64,000 bases of DNA from CAIKLP01 sp965279595 (GTDB taxonomy: Bacteria; Bacteroidota; Bacteroidia; Sphingobacteriales; Sphingobacteriaceae). A model generated the notes under the pieces. The model was not told where the DNA came from. It saw only the letters and a program-made list of their open reading frames with translations, and ran no database searches. The position numbers and the translations under genes were made by a program. The stretch is from the NCBI GenBank assembly GCA_965279595.1, contig OZ257246.1, forward strand, positions 1 through 64,000, read 5' to 3'. Shown here in pieces: positions 1 through 8,304 of the stretch. Positions within the stretch are counted from its first letter, which is position 1. Each line of letters opens with the position of its first letter.

Positions 1-446
1 TTATCATTCACTACTTTACCTGAAATCAATTTTATTTTTTCTCTGATTTCATCAGCTTCTGATTTTCTAATTCCGCTAAAAGTAAATCTTGATAAACGTG
101 CTCTTTCTTTTAAAACTATATCGAAGAAAATTAGATTGCCTTCAGTTCTTAAAATATTTAATTGCACATCATCAAATAATCCTTGCTTCCATAATTTATG
201 AATGGCACCACTCATTTTTTCTCCTGGAACAGTAATTTTATCACCCACTTCTAATCCTGTTAATTTAATGAGTGCGGAATTATCTAAATAGCGAATACCA
301 CTCACGGTGATACCACCAATCTCAAACTCTTTGGGTTTTTGATAATCTAATTCAATGCCTTCTGCTTCGCCACCAATTCTTACTTGCGCAATTAAGGGAA
401 TGCAAAATAAAATGGTGATGGGTAATAGTAATAAGAATTTTTTCAT
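1..446 (-). CDS. bamA: Outer membrane assembly factor BamA, N-terminal part
   Basis: The gene runs off the left edge; about 148 codons of its N-terminus are visible. The translation starts with a signal peptide (MKKFLLLLPITILFCIPLIA, then Q) and continues into a POTRA-like domain. That domain contains the phrase 'GIRYLDNSALIKLTGLEVGD', a 'LWKQGLFDDVQL' segment and 'LKERARLSRFTFSG', which are typical of the first POTRA repeats of BamA/Omp85. BamA folds and inserts beta-barrel proteins into the outer membrane. The start is at 446, six bases after the uppS stop, so the two are probably co-transcribed; uppS-bamA adjacency is common in Bacteroidota. The beta-barrel and later POTRA domains lie outside the window, so the assignment rests on the N-terminus and the context. 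Confidence 0.88.
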   Translation of the reverse strand, partial: MKKFLLLLPITILFCIPLIAQVRIGGEAEGIELDYQKPKEFEIGGITVSGIRYLDNSALIKLTGLEVGDKITVPGEKMSGAIHKLWKQGLFDDVQLNILRTEGNLIFFDIVLKERARLSRFTFSGIRKSEADEIREKIKLISGKVVND

Positions 447-452
447 AATTTT

Positions 453-1196
453 TTAAGCGGTAACCTGTTCACTTGTCATACCAAATCTTCTTTCTCTTTG
501 TTGAAAATTGATGATTGCTTCATACAAATCTTCTCTTCGGAAATCAGGCCATAACTTTTCTGTAAAATATAATTCAGCATAGGCAATTTGCCATAGCAAG
601 AAATTACTGATGCGATGCTCACCACTCGTGCGAATAAGCAATTCCGGATCAGGGGTGTTTTTTGTAGTTAAATAAGAAGCAAATAATTCATCATTAATTT
701 CTTCCGTTTTTATTTCATTGTTTTTAACTTTCTCGGCAATTAATTTTACGGCATTGGTAATTTCCCAACGGGAGCTATAACTTAAAGCCAAATGCAAAGT
801 CATTCTTGAATTGTCTTTCGTTTTCTCTATGGCTTCATTTAATTCTCTTAAGCAACTTTTTGGTAACTGCTGTAAATCACCAATTGCATTCAATCGAATG
901 TTATTCTCCATTAAAGTTTTGGTTTCCTTGCTGATGGTTGATATCAATAATTCCATCAAGGCATTTACTTCAAACTTGGGTCTGTTCCAATTTTCAGTAG
1001 AGAAGGCATACAAAGTTAAATTTTTGATACCTAATTCTGCCGCACCTTCTACAGTATCTCGTACTGCTTTCACTCCATTTTGGTGACCGAAGACCCTTAA
1101 TTTACCTTTTCCTTTAGCCCAACGCCCATTGCCATCCATAATGATTGCAACATGATTAGGTAATTGTTGAAGGTTTATATTTTCTTTGCTACTCAT
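453..1196 (-). CDS. uppS: Isoprenyl transferase (undecaprenyl diphosphate synthase)
   Basis: This cis-prenyltransferase extends farnesyl diphosphate with isopentenyl diphosphate to undecaprenyl diphosphate, the lipid carrier for peptidoglycan and O-antigen. The 247-residue length is normal. The catalytic Asp lies in the signature DGNGRWAKGKGK, with D21 binding Mg-pyrophosphate. Other family landmarks are 'LYAFSTENWNRP' and, near the C-terminus, 'LLIRTSGEHRISNFLLWQ' followed by 'AYAELYF'. The start codon overlaps the stop of porG by four bases, indicating translational coupling, and bamA follows after six bases. This is a core essential gene in an envelope-biogenesis operon. Confidence 0.96.
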   Translation of the reverse strand: MSSKENINLQQLPNHVAIIMDGNGRWAKGKGKLRVFGHQNGVKAVRDTVEGAAELGIKNLTLYAFSTENWNRPKFEVNALMELLISTISKETKTLMENNIRLNAIGDLQQLPKSCLRELNEAIEKTKDNSRMTLHLALSYSSRWEITNAVKLIAEKVKNNEIKTEEINDELFASYLTTKNTPDPELLIRTSGEHRISNFLLWQIAYAELYFTEKLWPDFRREDLYEAIINFQQRERRFGMTSEQVTA

Positions 1197-2029
1197 CTAT
1201 ATTTCTTAAAAGGCGGACATTTAATTGGTGTAAAAGTATAAGAAATGGTAATTCCTGTAAACATAAAAAAATCCCTGCGACTGTCATCACCACGTTGAGA
1301 AAAAGTCTCACCAATATATACACCCGAGTTGACTTCTCCGGAACGATCCGATAAGTCAGACGCTATTTGACCATTAGTGGTTGCAAGCACTGTCTTATCT
1401 ACATAAGTTTTACTTACATCATCCAAATAATCAGTAAAAGTGTTTCTATATCCTAACTCAAATCCAATATTGTAATTGGATGCAAAATTATATTTAATTC
1501 CCATTCCAAAAGGTATTGCAAAGGCCAAATTGGAATATTTCTTTTTGGTACCCAATAATGTTCCTTGACCCTCTGTACCTAAGTCTCTTAGGTTCACCAC
1601 TTGACCATTATATTCTGTTTTAGGATTGAATAAAAAACCTGAAAATCCGAAAAATGCATAAGGTGTGAAACCATGTTTGGAACTACCTGGAATGAATTCG
1701 TAAAAATTAAACTCATAAACCAAGGCCAATTCAGAAATTGAAGAGTTGAAATTTAGATTTCTTAATTGCTGATATTTCGATTTAGAATCTGCATCATTTG
1801 CCTGAACTTCTCCTTGTGTAAAAGAAAGTTTCAAACCATTGAACGGATCAAAATTGTATTTGATATTGAATGAAATTGCTGGATTGGTAAATTTAATGGG
1901 GTTAGTAGGATTTAAATCTCCAATATAGCCTGAAGCACCCGCCAATGCACCCAATTCCCATTCTTGAGCCTTTGTGGCTTGAATTGAAAGGAGTAAAAGG
2001 AATAAATATAAGCTAAATCGCTTGAGCAT
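1193..2029 (-). CDS. porG: PorG-like outer-membrane protein (DUF6089 family)
   Basis: This is a 278-residue exported protein. The hydrophobic signal 'MLKRFSLYLFLLLLSIQATKA' is followed by QEWELGALAGASGYIGDLNP, the conserved beginning of DUF6089/PorG. The rest alternates short amphipathic strands rich in Gly, Phe and Tyr (for example 'HGFTPYAFFGFSGFLFNPKT' and 'FGMGIKYNFASNYNIGFELG'), as expected for a small outer-membrane beta-barrel. PorG is a component of the Bacteroidota type IX secretion system and associates with the PorK-PorN ring. The location between nadK and uppS-bamA is the usual one in this phylum and supports the name. Other parts of the T9SS machine (PorK/L/M/N, Sov) are not in this window, but PorT is. 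Confidence 0.82.
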   Translation of the reverse strand: MLKRFSLYLFLLLLSIQATKAQEWELGALAGASGYIGDLNPTNPIKFTNPAISFNIKYNFDPFNGLKLSFTQGEVQANDADSKSKYQQLRNLNFNSSISELALVYEFNFYEFIPGSSKHGFTPYAFFGFSGFLFNPKTEYNGQVVNLRDLGTEGQGTLLGTKKKYSNLAFAIPFGMGIKYNFASNYNIGFELGYRNTFTDYLDDVSKTYVDKTVLATTNGQIASDLSDRSGEVNSGVYIGETFSQRGDDSRRDFFMFTGITISYTFTPIKCPPFKKYR

Positions 2030-2066
2030 AAATGGTACTAAAATCGCGCTAAAATAAGGAAATAGA

Positions 2067-2945
2067 TTAATTTCTCGTGTCTAATCCCCACATGAGTTTG
2101 TTTCTTAACGTTCCAAGGTAGTTTTCAGTACTCAATCTGATTAAATTTATCTGGAAAGCTTCCTTGCGAACAGCCAATTGAACAGAGGATTCGATGGTTT
2201 CGGTTCTTGAATCTAATGTTGCTAAAAAATGAGCACTTCTTCCTTCCACTTCAAATGTGATTACTTGGTTATCAGAAATAATGATGGGTCTTACATTTAA
2301 ATTATGCGGAGATATTGGGGTAATTACAAAATTTTCAGAATTTGGAAATATAATTGGACCACCACAGCTTAATGAATAGCCTGTAGAGCCTGTAGGTGTA
2401 GCAACAATTAACCCATCAGCCCAATAAGAGTTTAAAAATTCACCATTCAAATAAGTATGTATGATGATCATGGAGGAAGTATCTTTTTTATGAATGGTAA
2501 TTTCATTCAATCCATAATTCACTCCGTTAAATAATTCAATGTTAGATTCTAATCGAATGAGTGTCCTTTTATCCAAAGTAAAATGACCTTTCACTAAACT
2601 ATCAACTGCTGTTCTGATTTCTTCTTTAGCGATGCTGGCTAAGAAGCCTAACCTACCCATGTTGATTCCAATAACTGGTATTCCTGAATCGCGAACCAAG
2701 GTTACGGTATCTAGCATTGTTCCATCACCACCAATACTCACTAAAACATCTACTTGTCCGACCAATTCATCGTGCTTAGAAAATAAAGTAAGGTTAGTAG
2801 GTAATTTTACACGTGGTACTAAATAGGCATGAAAGGCAGCGTATACTACTATATCGATATTCATTTCGGTGAAACAATCCATCAATTGCTGCACATGTTT
2901 GATTGCAGAATCATTAAATTTTCTACCGTAAATTGCAATTCTCAT
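2067..2945 (-). CDS. nadK: NAD kinase
   Basis: NAD kinase phosphorylates NAD+ to NADP+ using ATP or polyphosphate. The diagnostic 'SIGGDGTMLDTVTLV' motif is present (GGDG at residues 72-75 from the start chosen here). It is followed by 'GINMGRLGFLASI' and the NAD-binding loop 'ATPTGSTGYSLSCGGPI'. The start at 2945 (MRIAIYGRK) was preferred because family members begin at this strand. An in-frame ATG at 2978 would add 11 atypical residues and would put the start only seven bases from the preceding gene. The length is 292 residues, normal for the family. It sits between the CBS-domain gene and porG, all co-directional. Confidence 0.95.
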   Translation of the reverse strand: MRIAIYGRKFNDSAIKHVQQLMDCFTEMNIDIVVYAAFHAYLVPRVKLPTNLTLFSKHDELVGQVDVLVSIGGDGTMLDTVTLVRDSGIPVIGINMGRLGFLASIAKEEIRTAVDSLVKGHFTLDKRTLIRLESNIELFNGVNYGLNEITIHKKDTSSMIIIHTYLNGEFLNSYWADGLIVATPTGSTGYSLSCGGPIIFPNSENFVITPISPHNLNVRPIIISDNQVITFEVEGRSAHFLATLDSRTETIESSVQLAVRKEAFQINLIRLSTENYLGTLRNKLMWGLDTRN

Positions 2946-2985
2946 TTTATAGTAATTACCATGAATTTCTTCATGCAATGTTTAA

Positions 2986-3648
2986 CTAAATGTTTAAATA
3001 ATTCATAAACGAATCAAATCGATCCATTGAATCGTCTTCTGATTTATTATGGTGAAAAGAATGCGTAATGGAATAATTAAATCTTTCAAAGGATTGAATG
3101 ATTCCGCTTAAATCTGTCTTATCAATTTTTAAAGTAATTTCAACTTTGGTTGAATCGGGTTTAGAGCTGATATAGGTACTTAAAATATGTGCATCATTCG
3201 ATTCTACAATTCTTGCTATTTCAGATAAATAATAATCGCGTTGACCAACCTCTAAAATGATGACTGCACCTGGGTTTGATAAGGATGTGATTTCTGCAAA
3301 ATAATGAATCATAGAGTTGCTAGTAATCAATCCTAGGTAATTATTTTTATTATCGATAACAGGAACAATAGATAAATTTTGTTTAGCCATTAATTCCATC
3401 ACATCATAAATATGTTGCCATGCATAAACAAATGGATTAACGATTGACAATTGATGGTTCCCGATGGGCTCTTCTAAATTATTAAATTCAATGAGTTCAT
3501 CTTCAGAAATCAAACCAAGGAATTGTGTTTCATTGACGATGGGCAAATGACTAATTTTAAAATCATTCATAAGAGCCAATGCCCTAGCCGCACTATCAGA
3601 TGTTCTAAGTGAAGGGATTAAATCATTAAGTAACTCGTTTGCTTGCAT
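2986..3648 (-). CDS. CBS-domain pair protein with C-terminal ACT-like region
   Basis: The first ~130 residues form two CBS motifs. One is 'SHLPIVNETQFLGLISEDEL', the other 'LSIVPVIDNKNNYLGLITSN'. Together they make one Bateman module that normally senses adenine nucleotides. The C-terminal ~80 residues ('AVIILEVGQRDYYLSEIARI' and 'KVEITLKIDKTDLSGIIQSF') look like an ACT-type fold; this two-part architecture is common among Bacteroidota proteins encoded beside nadK. The start MQANELL at 3648 is preferred; an in-frame ATG at 3678 would add ten residues. It lies between the alpha/beta hydrolase and nadK. The ligand and target are unknown; coupling of NAD(P) synthesis to energy charge is only an inference from position. 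Confidence 0.78.
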   Translation of the reverse strand: MQANELLNDLIPSLRTSDSAARALALMNDFKISHLPIVNETQFLGLISEDELIEFNNLEEPIGNHQLSIVNPFVYAWQHIYDVMELMAKQNLSIVPVIDNKNNYLGLITSNSMIHYFAEITSLSNPGAVIILEVGQRDYYLSEIARIVESNDAHILSTYISSKPDSTKVEITLKIDKTDLSGIIQSFERFNYSITHSFHHNKSEDDSMDRFDSFMNYLNI

Positions 3649-3683
3649 AGAAAATGTTGTTTGAAATTTAAACAACAAAAATC

Positions 3684-4442
3684 TTAGTGTATTTTTTTCA
3701 AGAATTTAGCTAAAATCTCATTGAATTCTTCTGGACGTTCCATCATTGCAGCATGTCCACATTTATCAATAAAAGTCAGTTCTGAATTCGGTAATAATTG
3801 ATGAAACTCTTCTCCTACTTCAGCTGGGGTTATGTGATCTTGTTTACCCCAAATTAAGGAAACAGGAATGGTGATTTTGGGAATTTCTTTTCTTAAGTTA
3901 TGACGCATAGCTGATTTAGCCATGGAAAGTATGCGTAGAATTTTATTTCTGTTATTAACTACTTCAAAAACTTCATCTACTAAATCTTTACTAGCAACTT
4001 CAGGATCATAAAAGGTATAAGCTACTCTTTCTTTGATGTAATTATAATCTTCGCGACGAGGATATGTTCCTCCCATGCCTTCTTCATATAAACCTGAACT
4101 ACCGGTCAACATCATAGAATGAACAAACTCAGGATGAGCTAATGTATAAACTAATCCTACGTGTCCGCCTAATGAATTTCCTAAAATGGTGAATTGATTA
4201 AAGTTCTTGTATTCTACAAATTTATGAACATGCTTAGCTAATGCTTCAACATTGGCACCTAACAAGGGCAATTCATAAATAGGTAATAATGGAATTACTA
4301 CTTTATAATCTTTTGAAAATTTCTGAGTAACGTCTTCCCAATTACTTAAAGCACCAAATAAACCGTGCAATAGCAATAAAACTTTACCTTCACCTTCTTC
4401 AACAAATGAAAAACCGTTTTCTTTTTTTACTTCTAGTGCCAT
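3684..4442 (-). CDS. Alpha/beta-fold hydrolase
   Basis: A 252-residue cytoplasmic hydrolase with the full catalytic set: oxyanion loop 'LLLLHGLFGALSNW', nucleophile elbow GNSLGG (Ser90), an acid in 'IWGKQDHITPAEVG', and the catalytic His in 'DKCGHAAMMERPEEF'. The cap region around residues 125-180 is helical. Substrate cannot be read from sequence; the closest general pattern is the MhpC/haloperoxidase-like group of esterases and C-C hydrolases. It is the first gene of the co-directional run hydrolase, CBS protein, nadK, porG, uppS, bamA. The 113 bases upstream contain an inverted repeat (4460-4488) that may end the preceding trpG/pabA transcript. Confidence 0.85.
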   Translation of the reverse strand: MALEVKKENGFSFVEEGEGKVLLLLHGLFGALSNWEDVTQKFSKDYKVVIPLLPIYELPLLGANVEALAKHVHKFVEYKNFNQFTILGNSLGGHVGLVYTLAHPEFVHSMMLTGSSGLYEEGMGGTYPRREDYNYIKERVAYTFYDPEVASKDLVDEVFEVVNNRNKILRILSMAKSAMRHNLRKEIPKITIPVSLIWGKQDHITPAEVGEEFHQLLPNSELTFIDKCGHAAMMERPEEFNEILAKFLKKIH

Positions 4443-4459
4443 TCTTTTGATTTGCTACA

Positions 4460-4488
4460 CTATGCTAAAATAAAAATAAATAGCATAG
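4460..4488 (-). terminator. Inverted repeat between trpG/pabA and hydrolase
   Basis: Perfect 8-base arms (CTATGCTA at 4460-4467 and TAGCATAG at 4481-4488) flank a 13-base AT-only loop. The position, just after the stop of the upstream gene and before the next start, fits a weak terminator or a cis-acting palindrome. The loop is long and there is no strong U-tract, so confidence is low. Confidence 0.3.
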
Positions 4489-4555
4489 GAAACTGATTTA
4501 TTTACAGTAAAAATAGCTTTTATTGGGAGATACCGAAATAATAATCTAAAAAATT

Positions 4556-5131
4556 TCAATTGTCCAATAGCTTGAATTCTGACAACCAATTGTTTAACAT
4601 AGTCATTCCGTATTCAGAAAGAATAGATTCAGGATGAAATTGCAATGCCCATATAGCATATTGTTGATGCGCAATGGCCATAATTTCATTTTCCGAACTG
4701 CTTGCTGTGGCAATTAATTCATTGGGCAAATTTTCTAAAATTAAGGAGTGGTAACGCATGGCATTGAACTCCAAAGGAACATCTTTGAACATGGCATGTT
4801 GCTGATGTTTAATCAAACTTGTTTTGCCATGCATTGGATTTTTAGCTTTTACTAATTGAGCTCCAAAATATTCGCCAATGGCTTGTTGCCCTAAACAAAT
4901 GCCTAAAATTGGAAGCACTTGATGATAATGTTTGATCAATTGCATTAAGTTACCTGCATCTTTTGGCCTGCCGGGACCAGGAGAAATAACAATGCCATTA
5001 AAGTTCAAGGATTGTAACTCTTCTAAACTTTTTTCATCATTACGAACTACTATGCACTCTGCTCCTAGTTGCTCTAAATAATCGAGCAAGTTATAAGTGA
5101 ATGAATCGTAATTATCGTAAAGTAAAATCAA
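4556..5131 (-). CDS. Glutamine amidotransferase of anthranilate/aminodeoxychorismate synthase
   Basis: This is a class I glutamine amidotransferase subunit (TrpG/PabA type, 191 residues, usual length). It supplies ammonia from glutamine to chorismate for tryptophan or folate synthesis. The N-terminus 'MILLYDNYDSFTYNLLDYLE' and 'VISPGPGRPKDAG' are diagnostic. The nucleophile is Cys79 in LGICLGQQAIGE, and the His-Glu dyad is in 'LQFHPESILSEYG'. No component I gene (trpE/pabB) or other trp gene is adjacent, so TrpG and PabA cannot be told apart; many Bacteroidota use one protein for both. It follows the YqeY-like gene after 15 bases. Confidence 0.9.
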   Translation of the reverse strand: MILLYDNYDSFTYNLLDYLEQLGAECIVVRNDEKSLEELQSLNFNGIVISPGPGRPKDAGNLMQLIKHYHQVLPILGICLGQQAIGEYFGAQLVKAKNPMHGKTSLIKHQQHAMFKDVPLEFNAMRYHSLILENLPNELIATASSSENEIMAIAHQQYAIWALQFHPESILSEYGMTMLNNWLSEFKLLDN

Positions 5132-5146
5132 AAAGTACGTGTCGAA

Positions 5147-5602
5147 TTAATTTGAACTTAAAACTTTCTTAACCATTTCAGCAATTGATTTTCCATCTGA
5201 TTTGCCTGCCAATTGCTTATTAGCTGCTCCAATTACTTTACCCATATCTTTTGGATCAGTAACTCCTAATGAAGTTATAAGATTTTGAATTGCAGTTTGT
5301 AATTCTTCTGGACTTAATTGCTTAGGTAGAAATTCTTCTAACACAGCAATTTCTTCTAATTCTACTTTGGCTAAATCAGCGCGGTTTTGTGTTTGGTAAA
5401 TTTCAACAGAATCTTTTCTTTGTTTGATTTGTTTTTGAAGGGCTTTTGTTTCGGCTTCATCAGACAATTCCTCTTGTGCACCCTTCTCTGTTTTTGCTAA
5501 TAATAACGCGGCTTTGATGGCTCTTAAGCCTCTTAAACGAATTTCATTTTTTGCAAGCATGGCTTGCTTTATTTCTGAATCAACTGTTTGAATTAATGAC
5601 AT
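5147..5602 (-). CDS. GatB/YqeY domain protein
   Basis: A 151-residue YqeY-family protein. Recognisable segments are the N-terminal 'IKQAMLAKNEIRLRGLRAIK', the central 'KQRKDSVEIYQTQNRADLA' and the terminal 'DMGKVIGAANKQLAGKSDGK', which resembles the tail domain of the GatB subunit of Asp/Glu-tRNA amidotransferase. The free-standing family is thought to act in tRNA-dependent amidotransfer or as an accessory RNA-binding protein, but its role is not established. It lies 11 bases downstream of the SDR gene and 15 bases upstream of trpG/pabA, suggesting one transcript. Confidence 0.88.
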   Translation of the reverse strand: MSLIQTVDSEIKQAMLAKNEIRLRGLRAIKAALLLAKTEKGAQEELSDEAETKALQKQIKQRKDSVEIYQTQNRADLAKVELEEIAVLEEFLPKQLSPEELQTAIQNLITSLGVTDPKDMGKVIGAANKQLAGKSDGKSIAEMVKKVLSSN

Positions 5603-5613
5603 ATTTTAAAAAT

Positions 5614-6375
5614 TTAAATTGTTCGATTGATAGTGGTTGCATTGGCTTGAGCGGTTGGCATAATCACCAAGTCATTGATATTAACATGTGCAGGTAAACT
5701 AGCTACATAGGCAATTGCTGATGCAATATCTTGTGGATGCAAAGGTTCGAATCCTTCATACACTTTTTTTGCACGAGCTTCATCTCCTTTGAAACGTACA
5801 ATAGAGAATTCTGTTTCAACAGCACCTGGATGAATGGCTGTTACTTTAATCCCATGAATTAACAAATCCAATCGCATGGCTTTTGTTAAAGAATCAACTG
5901 CATGTTTTGTAGCACAATAAACATTTCCATTGGCATAGGTTTCTTTACCTGCAATGGATCCAATATTTATGATGTGTCCACTTTTTCTATTGACCATCCA
6001 ATCACTGATAATTTTCGAAACGTAAAGTAAACCGTTTACATTGGTATCAATCATGGTTTCCCAATCATTTAAGTTGGCTTGATGAAAAGGATCTAGTCCC
6101 AATGATAAACCCGCATTATTTACTAATACATCAATGTTCTTCCAATCAGCATCCAATGAATTCAATGCTTTGGAGACTTCCTCTTTATTTTGAACATCAA
6201 AATTCAAAGTCAAAATGGGTACAGAAAATTGTGTACTTAATTCTTGCTTTAATTGCAACAAACGATCTTCTCTCCTGCCTGTAAGGATTAAATGAAATCC
6301 TTTTGCAGCAAACTCAAAAGCTGTTGCTTTGCCTATGCCTGAAGTTGCTCCAGTAATTAAAACTATTTGACTCAT
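5614..6375 (-). CDS. Short-chain dehydrogenase/reductase (YdfG-like)
   Basis: A classical SDR of 253 residues. The nucleotide-binding TGATSGIGKA loop is at residues 8-17, followed by 'NNAGLSLG', the Ser in 'NIGSIAGKETYANGN', and the catalytic Tyr-Lys in 'VYCATKHAVDS'. 'TAIHPGAVETEFS' follows the active site as in the family. The pattern resembles YdfG-type 3-hydroxy acid (serine/threonine) dehydrogenases, which use NADP; an Arg pair after strand 2 ('LTGRREDRL') supports NADP preference. The physiological substrate is not evident. It is the first gene of a probable SDR, yqeY-like, trpG/pabA transcript. Confidence 0.88.
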   Translation of the reverse strand: MSQIVLITGATSGIGKATAFEFAAKGFHLILTGRREDRLLQLKQELSTQFSVPILTLNFDVQNKEEVSKALNSLDADWKNIDVLVNNAGLSLGLDPFHQANLNDWETMIDTNVNGLLYVSKIISDWMVNRKSGHIINIGSIAGKETYANGNVYCATKHAVDSLTKAMRLDLLIHGIKVTAIHPGAVETEFSIVRFKGDEARAKKVYEGFEPLHPQDIASAIAYVASLPAHVNINDLVIMPTAQANATTINRTI

Positions 6376-6423
6376 GAAATGGATGCGAAATAATGGATGA
6401 TAATTTGAAAATTGATTTCAAAT

Positions 6424-7122
6424 TTACTCGAAATAAAAGGTCATACAAATAACTCTTGAAAATAATTTGTCGAGTGGTCGAGCATAAATATGATCTTCCT
6501 TTTTAAGCAAATTAGTAGTACCGTAAGAGAATTTTATTTCAGGTGAAAATTTAAAATATTGATAGTATAAGTCCCAGCCAAAGCCCCATTCATAAGACAA
6601 GTCAGAGGTTAATAATTTTACTTTTCGAGTGGCTTCATCAAATGGATCTTCTCCTTTTGTTACTTTTTTATTGGAGATAACATCATAAGAATATTTCACC
6701 CCACCCAATACATAAAAGCCTACGTTTCTATGTCTGAAGGCCCTTATTTTAATATCTAATGGAAACTCTACATAAGTAGATTCAACTGCACGTGTGGTAT
6801 TTTTTAAACCATCAGTGAATGTATATGCCAAGGTTCTATCAACAAACGATAAGTTTGGAGTCATTCTTAAATCAACCATTTTGAATAAAAGAATATTGGA
6901 AACAATACCTAAATTAAAACCTGGTCCACCACTTGGGGTGATGCTTAAAACAGAATCGTACTGATAATAGTTAGCCGATTTAATGGCTGTTAAGGCTGAA
7001 TTATTGAAACCTATAGAAAATCCAAAATGTACTTTTTGACGGTCATAGCCAGGGGTATTATCTTGGGCAAATGCAAAATTTGTGCAAATCATCCATAAAG
7101 AAAGGGCTATAATTTTTTTCAC
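6424..7122 (-). CDS. porT: PorT-family outer-membrane protein (T9SS)
   Basis: This is a 232-residue exported beta-barrel protein. The signal peptide 'MKKIIALSLWMICTNFAFAQ' is followed by 'KVHFGFSIGFNNSALTA' and alternating strands such as 'GGPGFNLGIVSNILLFKMVD', 'LDIKIRAFRHRNVGFYVLGG' and 'SYEWGFGWDLYYQYFKFSPE', ending in an aromatic residue region (YFE) as outer-membrane barrels often do. PorT is required for type IX secretion in Porphyromonas and its homologues commonly sit immediately downstream of ubiE in Bacteroidota, exactly as here, with a four-base overlap. The name rests on that context plus the barrel pattern; a generic outer-membrane beta-barrel is the alternative. Confidence 0.82.
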   Translation of the reverse strand: MKKIIALSLWMICTNFAFAQDNTPGYDRQKVHFGFSIGFNNSALTAIKSANYYQYDSVLSITPSGGPGFNLGIVSNILLFKMVDLRMTPNLSFVDRTLAYTFTDGLKNTTRAVESTYVEFPLDIKIRAFRHRNVGFYVLGGVKYSYDVISNKKVTKGEDPFDEATRKVKLLTSDLSYEWGFGWDLYYQYFKFSPEIKFSYGTTNLLKKEDHIYARPLDKLFSRVICMTFYFE

Positions 7123-7847
7123 TTTTTAACTCCTGTATAAATTGAACATATACCAAAACCAAGTTCTTTGGCTTTAGATTCAGCAAAACCTGAACGATTT
7201 AATACATCCAAAAATTGTTGTCCATCTGGAAATGCCTTCACGGATTCAGGCAAATAGCTATATGCTCTTGCATCCTTTGAAAACAATTTTCCGAATAAAG
7301 GTAACAATTGAAATGAATAGAAATGGTAAAACTGCTTGACAGGAAAGGATTTAGGGTTTGAGAATTCTAAAATAACAGCTTTACCCCCTGGTTTCAACAC
7401 ACGGAATATATCAGCAATACCCTTATCTAAATTTTCAAAATTACGAACTCCAAAACTTACTGTTACGGCATCAAAAGTATTATCCTCAAACAATAATTTT
7501 TCAGAATCTCCTAATCTAACTTCAAAACGGTGTGACTCTTTTCTTTTAATTATTTTCTCCTTAGCAATGGCCAGCATTCCTTCTGAAATATCGACACCAA
7601 TTATTTTATCAGGATTTAAGCTGAGTGCTTCAAATGCAAAGTCGCCAGTGCCTGTAGCTACATCTAAAATTAATTTAGGTTGATCATTCTTTAAACAAGC
7701 GATTGCTTTTTTTCGCCAAATAATATCAATACCTAGAGACAAAAAGTGATTTAGAAAATCATAAGTTTTGGCAATTTTATTGAACATAGTAGCGACTTCT
7801 ACTTTTTTAGAATCGGTACTGTTATAAGGCTTAATCGGAGTTCCCAT
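7119..7847 (-). CDS. ubiE: Demethylmenaquinone methyltransferase
   Basis: A SAM-dependent C-methyltransferase of 242 residues (UbiE/MenG) that makes menaquinone from demethylmenaquinone, the last step of the pathway. Signature sequences are 'MFNKIAKTYDFLNHFLSLGI', SAM motif I 'LILDVATGTGDFAFEAL', 'VTVSFGVRNFENLDKGI' and 'RVLKPGGKAVILEFSNP'. Since Bacteroidota respire with menaquinone, the MenG role is more likely than ubiquinone synthesis. The stop overlaps the porT start by four bases. The 457-base region upstream separates it from a divergent hydrolase gene. Confidence 0.95.
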   Translation of the reverse strand: MGTPIKPYNSTDSKKVEVATMFNKIAKTYDFLNHFLSLGIDIIWRKKAIACLKNDQPKLILDVATGTGDFAFEALSLNPDKIIGVDISEGMLAIAKEKIIKRKESHRFEVRLGDSEKLLFEDNTFDAVTVSFGVRNFENLDKGIADIFRVLKPGGKAVILEFSNPKSFPVKQFYHFYSFQLLPLFGKLFSKDARAYSYLPESVKAFPDGQQFLDVLNRSGFAESKAKELGFGICSIYTGVKK

Positions 7848-7945
7848 GCGTGGCGAAAGTACAAAAAAGGAGAGAAATTTAGGAAATTATCATATTGTAC
7901 GTTTTTAACAAGGGATGGGGGGATTTGTTTTTGGAAGGCGAATGC

Positions 7946-8043
7946 CAAATTTTGAATTTTAAGCGTTGAACAAAAGAAATTTTAAATTTTTAGCTTTAAA
8001 TTTTGAATGTTAATTAAGAAATGATGAATTTTGAATTGGGCAA
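7946..8043 (-). repeat. AT-rich dispersed intergenic repeat, copy 1
   Basis: Between ubiE (start 7847) and the plus-strand hydrolase there are 457 bases without a gene. This part is made of short runs of TTTAAATTTTGAAT type ending in GATGAATTTTGAATTGGGC. The same block recurs, inverted or direct, at 18380-18437, 18557-18609, 18735-18799, 18873-18937 and 32069-32210, always between genes. No coding potential was seen. Confidence 0.65.
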
Positions 8044-8155
8044 ATTTGTAGAGTTTTAGCTAATTTTACTCATTAACACTTTCTATCAATCCGATGGTAA
8101 TTAGCTAATCAGCAAATTGTCTAATTAAATTCTTAGCAACCAACAACGCAGTATT

Positions 8156-8187
8156 AACACATCAACACATTATCACATCAACACATC
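8156..8187. repeat. Octanucleotide repeat, AACACATC type
   Basis: Four consecutive 8-base units (AACACATC, AACACATT, ATCACATC, AACACATC) occur here. The complementary unit AATGTGTT repeats in the same period at 18500-18531 and 18663-18702. Flanking sequence on both sides contains ATTAGCTAAT-like palindromes. It lies upstream of the plus-strand hydrolase promoter. Confidence 0.7.
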
Positions 8188-8264
8188 TCCACCCCACGAA
8201 GGAAATTAGCTAATCTGAAAATTAGCCAATTAACCAAAAACTTCGTTTTTAGAATAGACCAAAC

Positions 8265-8272
8265 TATATTTG
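8265..8272 (+). promoter_or_regulatory. Candidate Bacteroidota -7 element
   Basis: TATATTTG matches the Bacteroidota housekeeping -7 consensus TAnnTTTG. It lies 32 bases before the ATG of the hydrolase at 8305, leaving a plausible ~25-base leader. No clear TTG -33 element was seen at the right distance. Confidence 0.4.
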
Positions 8273-8304
8273 TTTTCACAAAACCTATTGAACAAATTTT
8301 AAAA

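Noticed and set aside
2946..2978. Longer NAD kinase start at 2978
   Set aside because: The additional 11 residues are atypical for the family; the first beta-strand begins right at the 2945 start.
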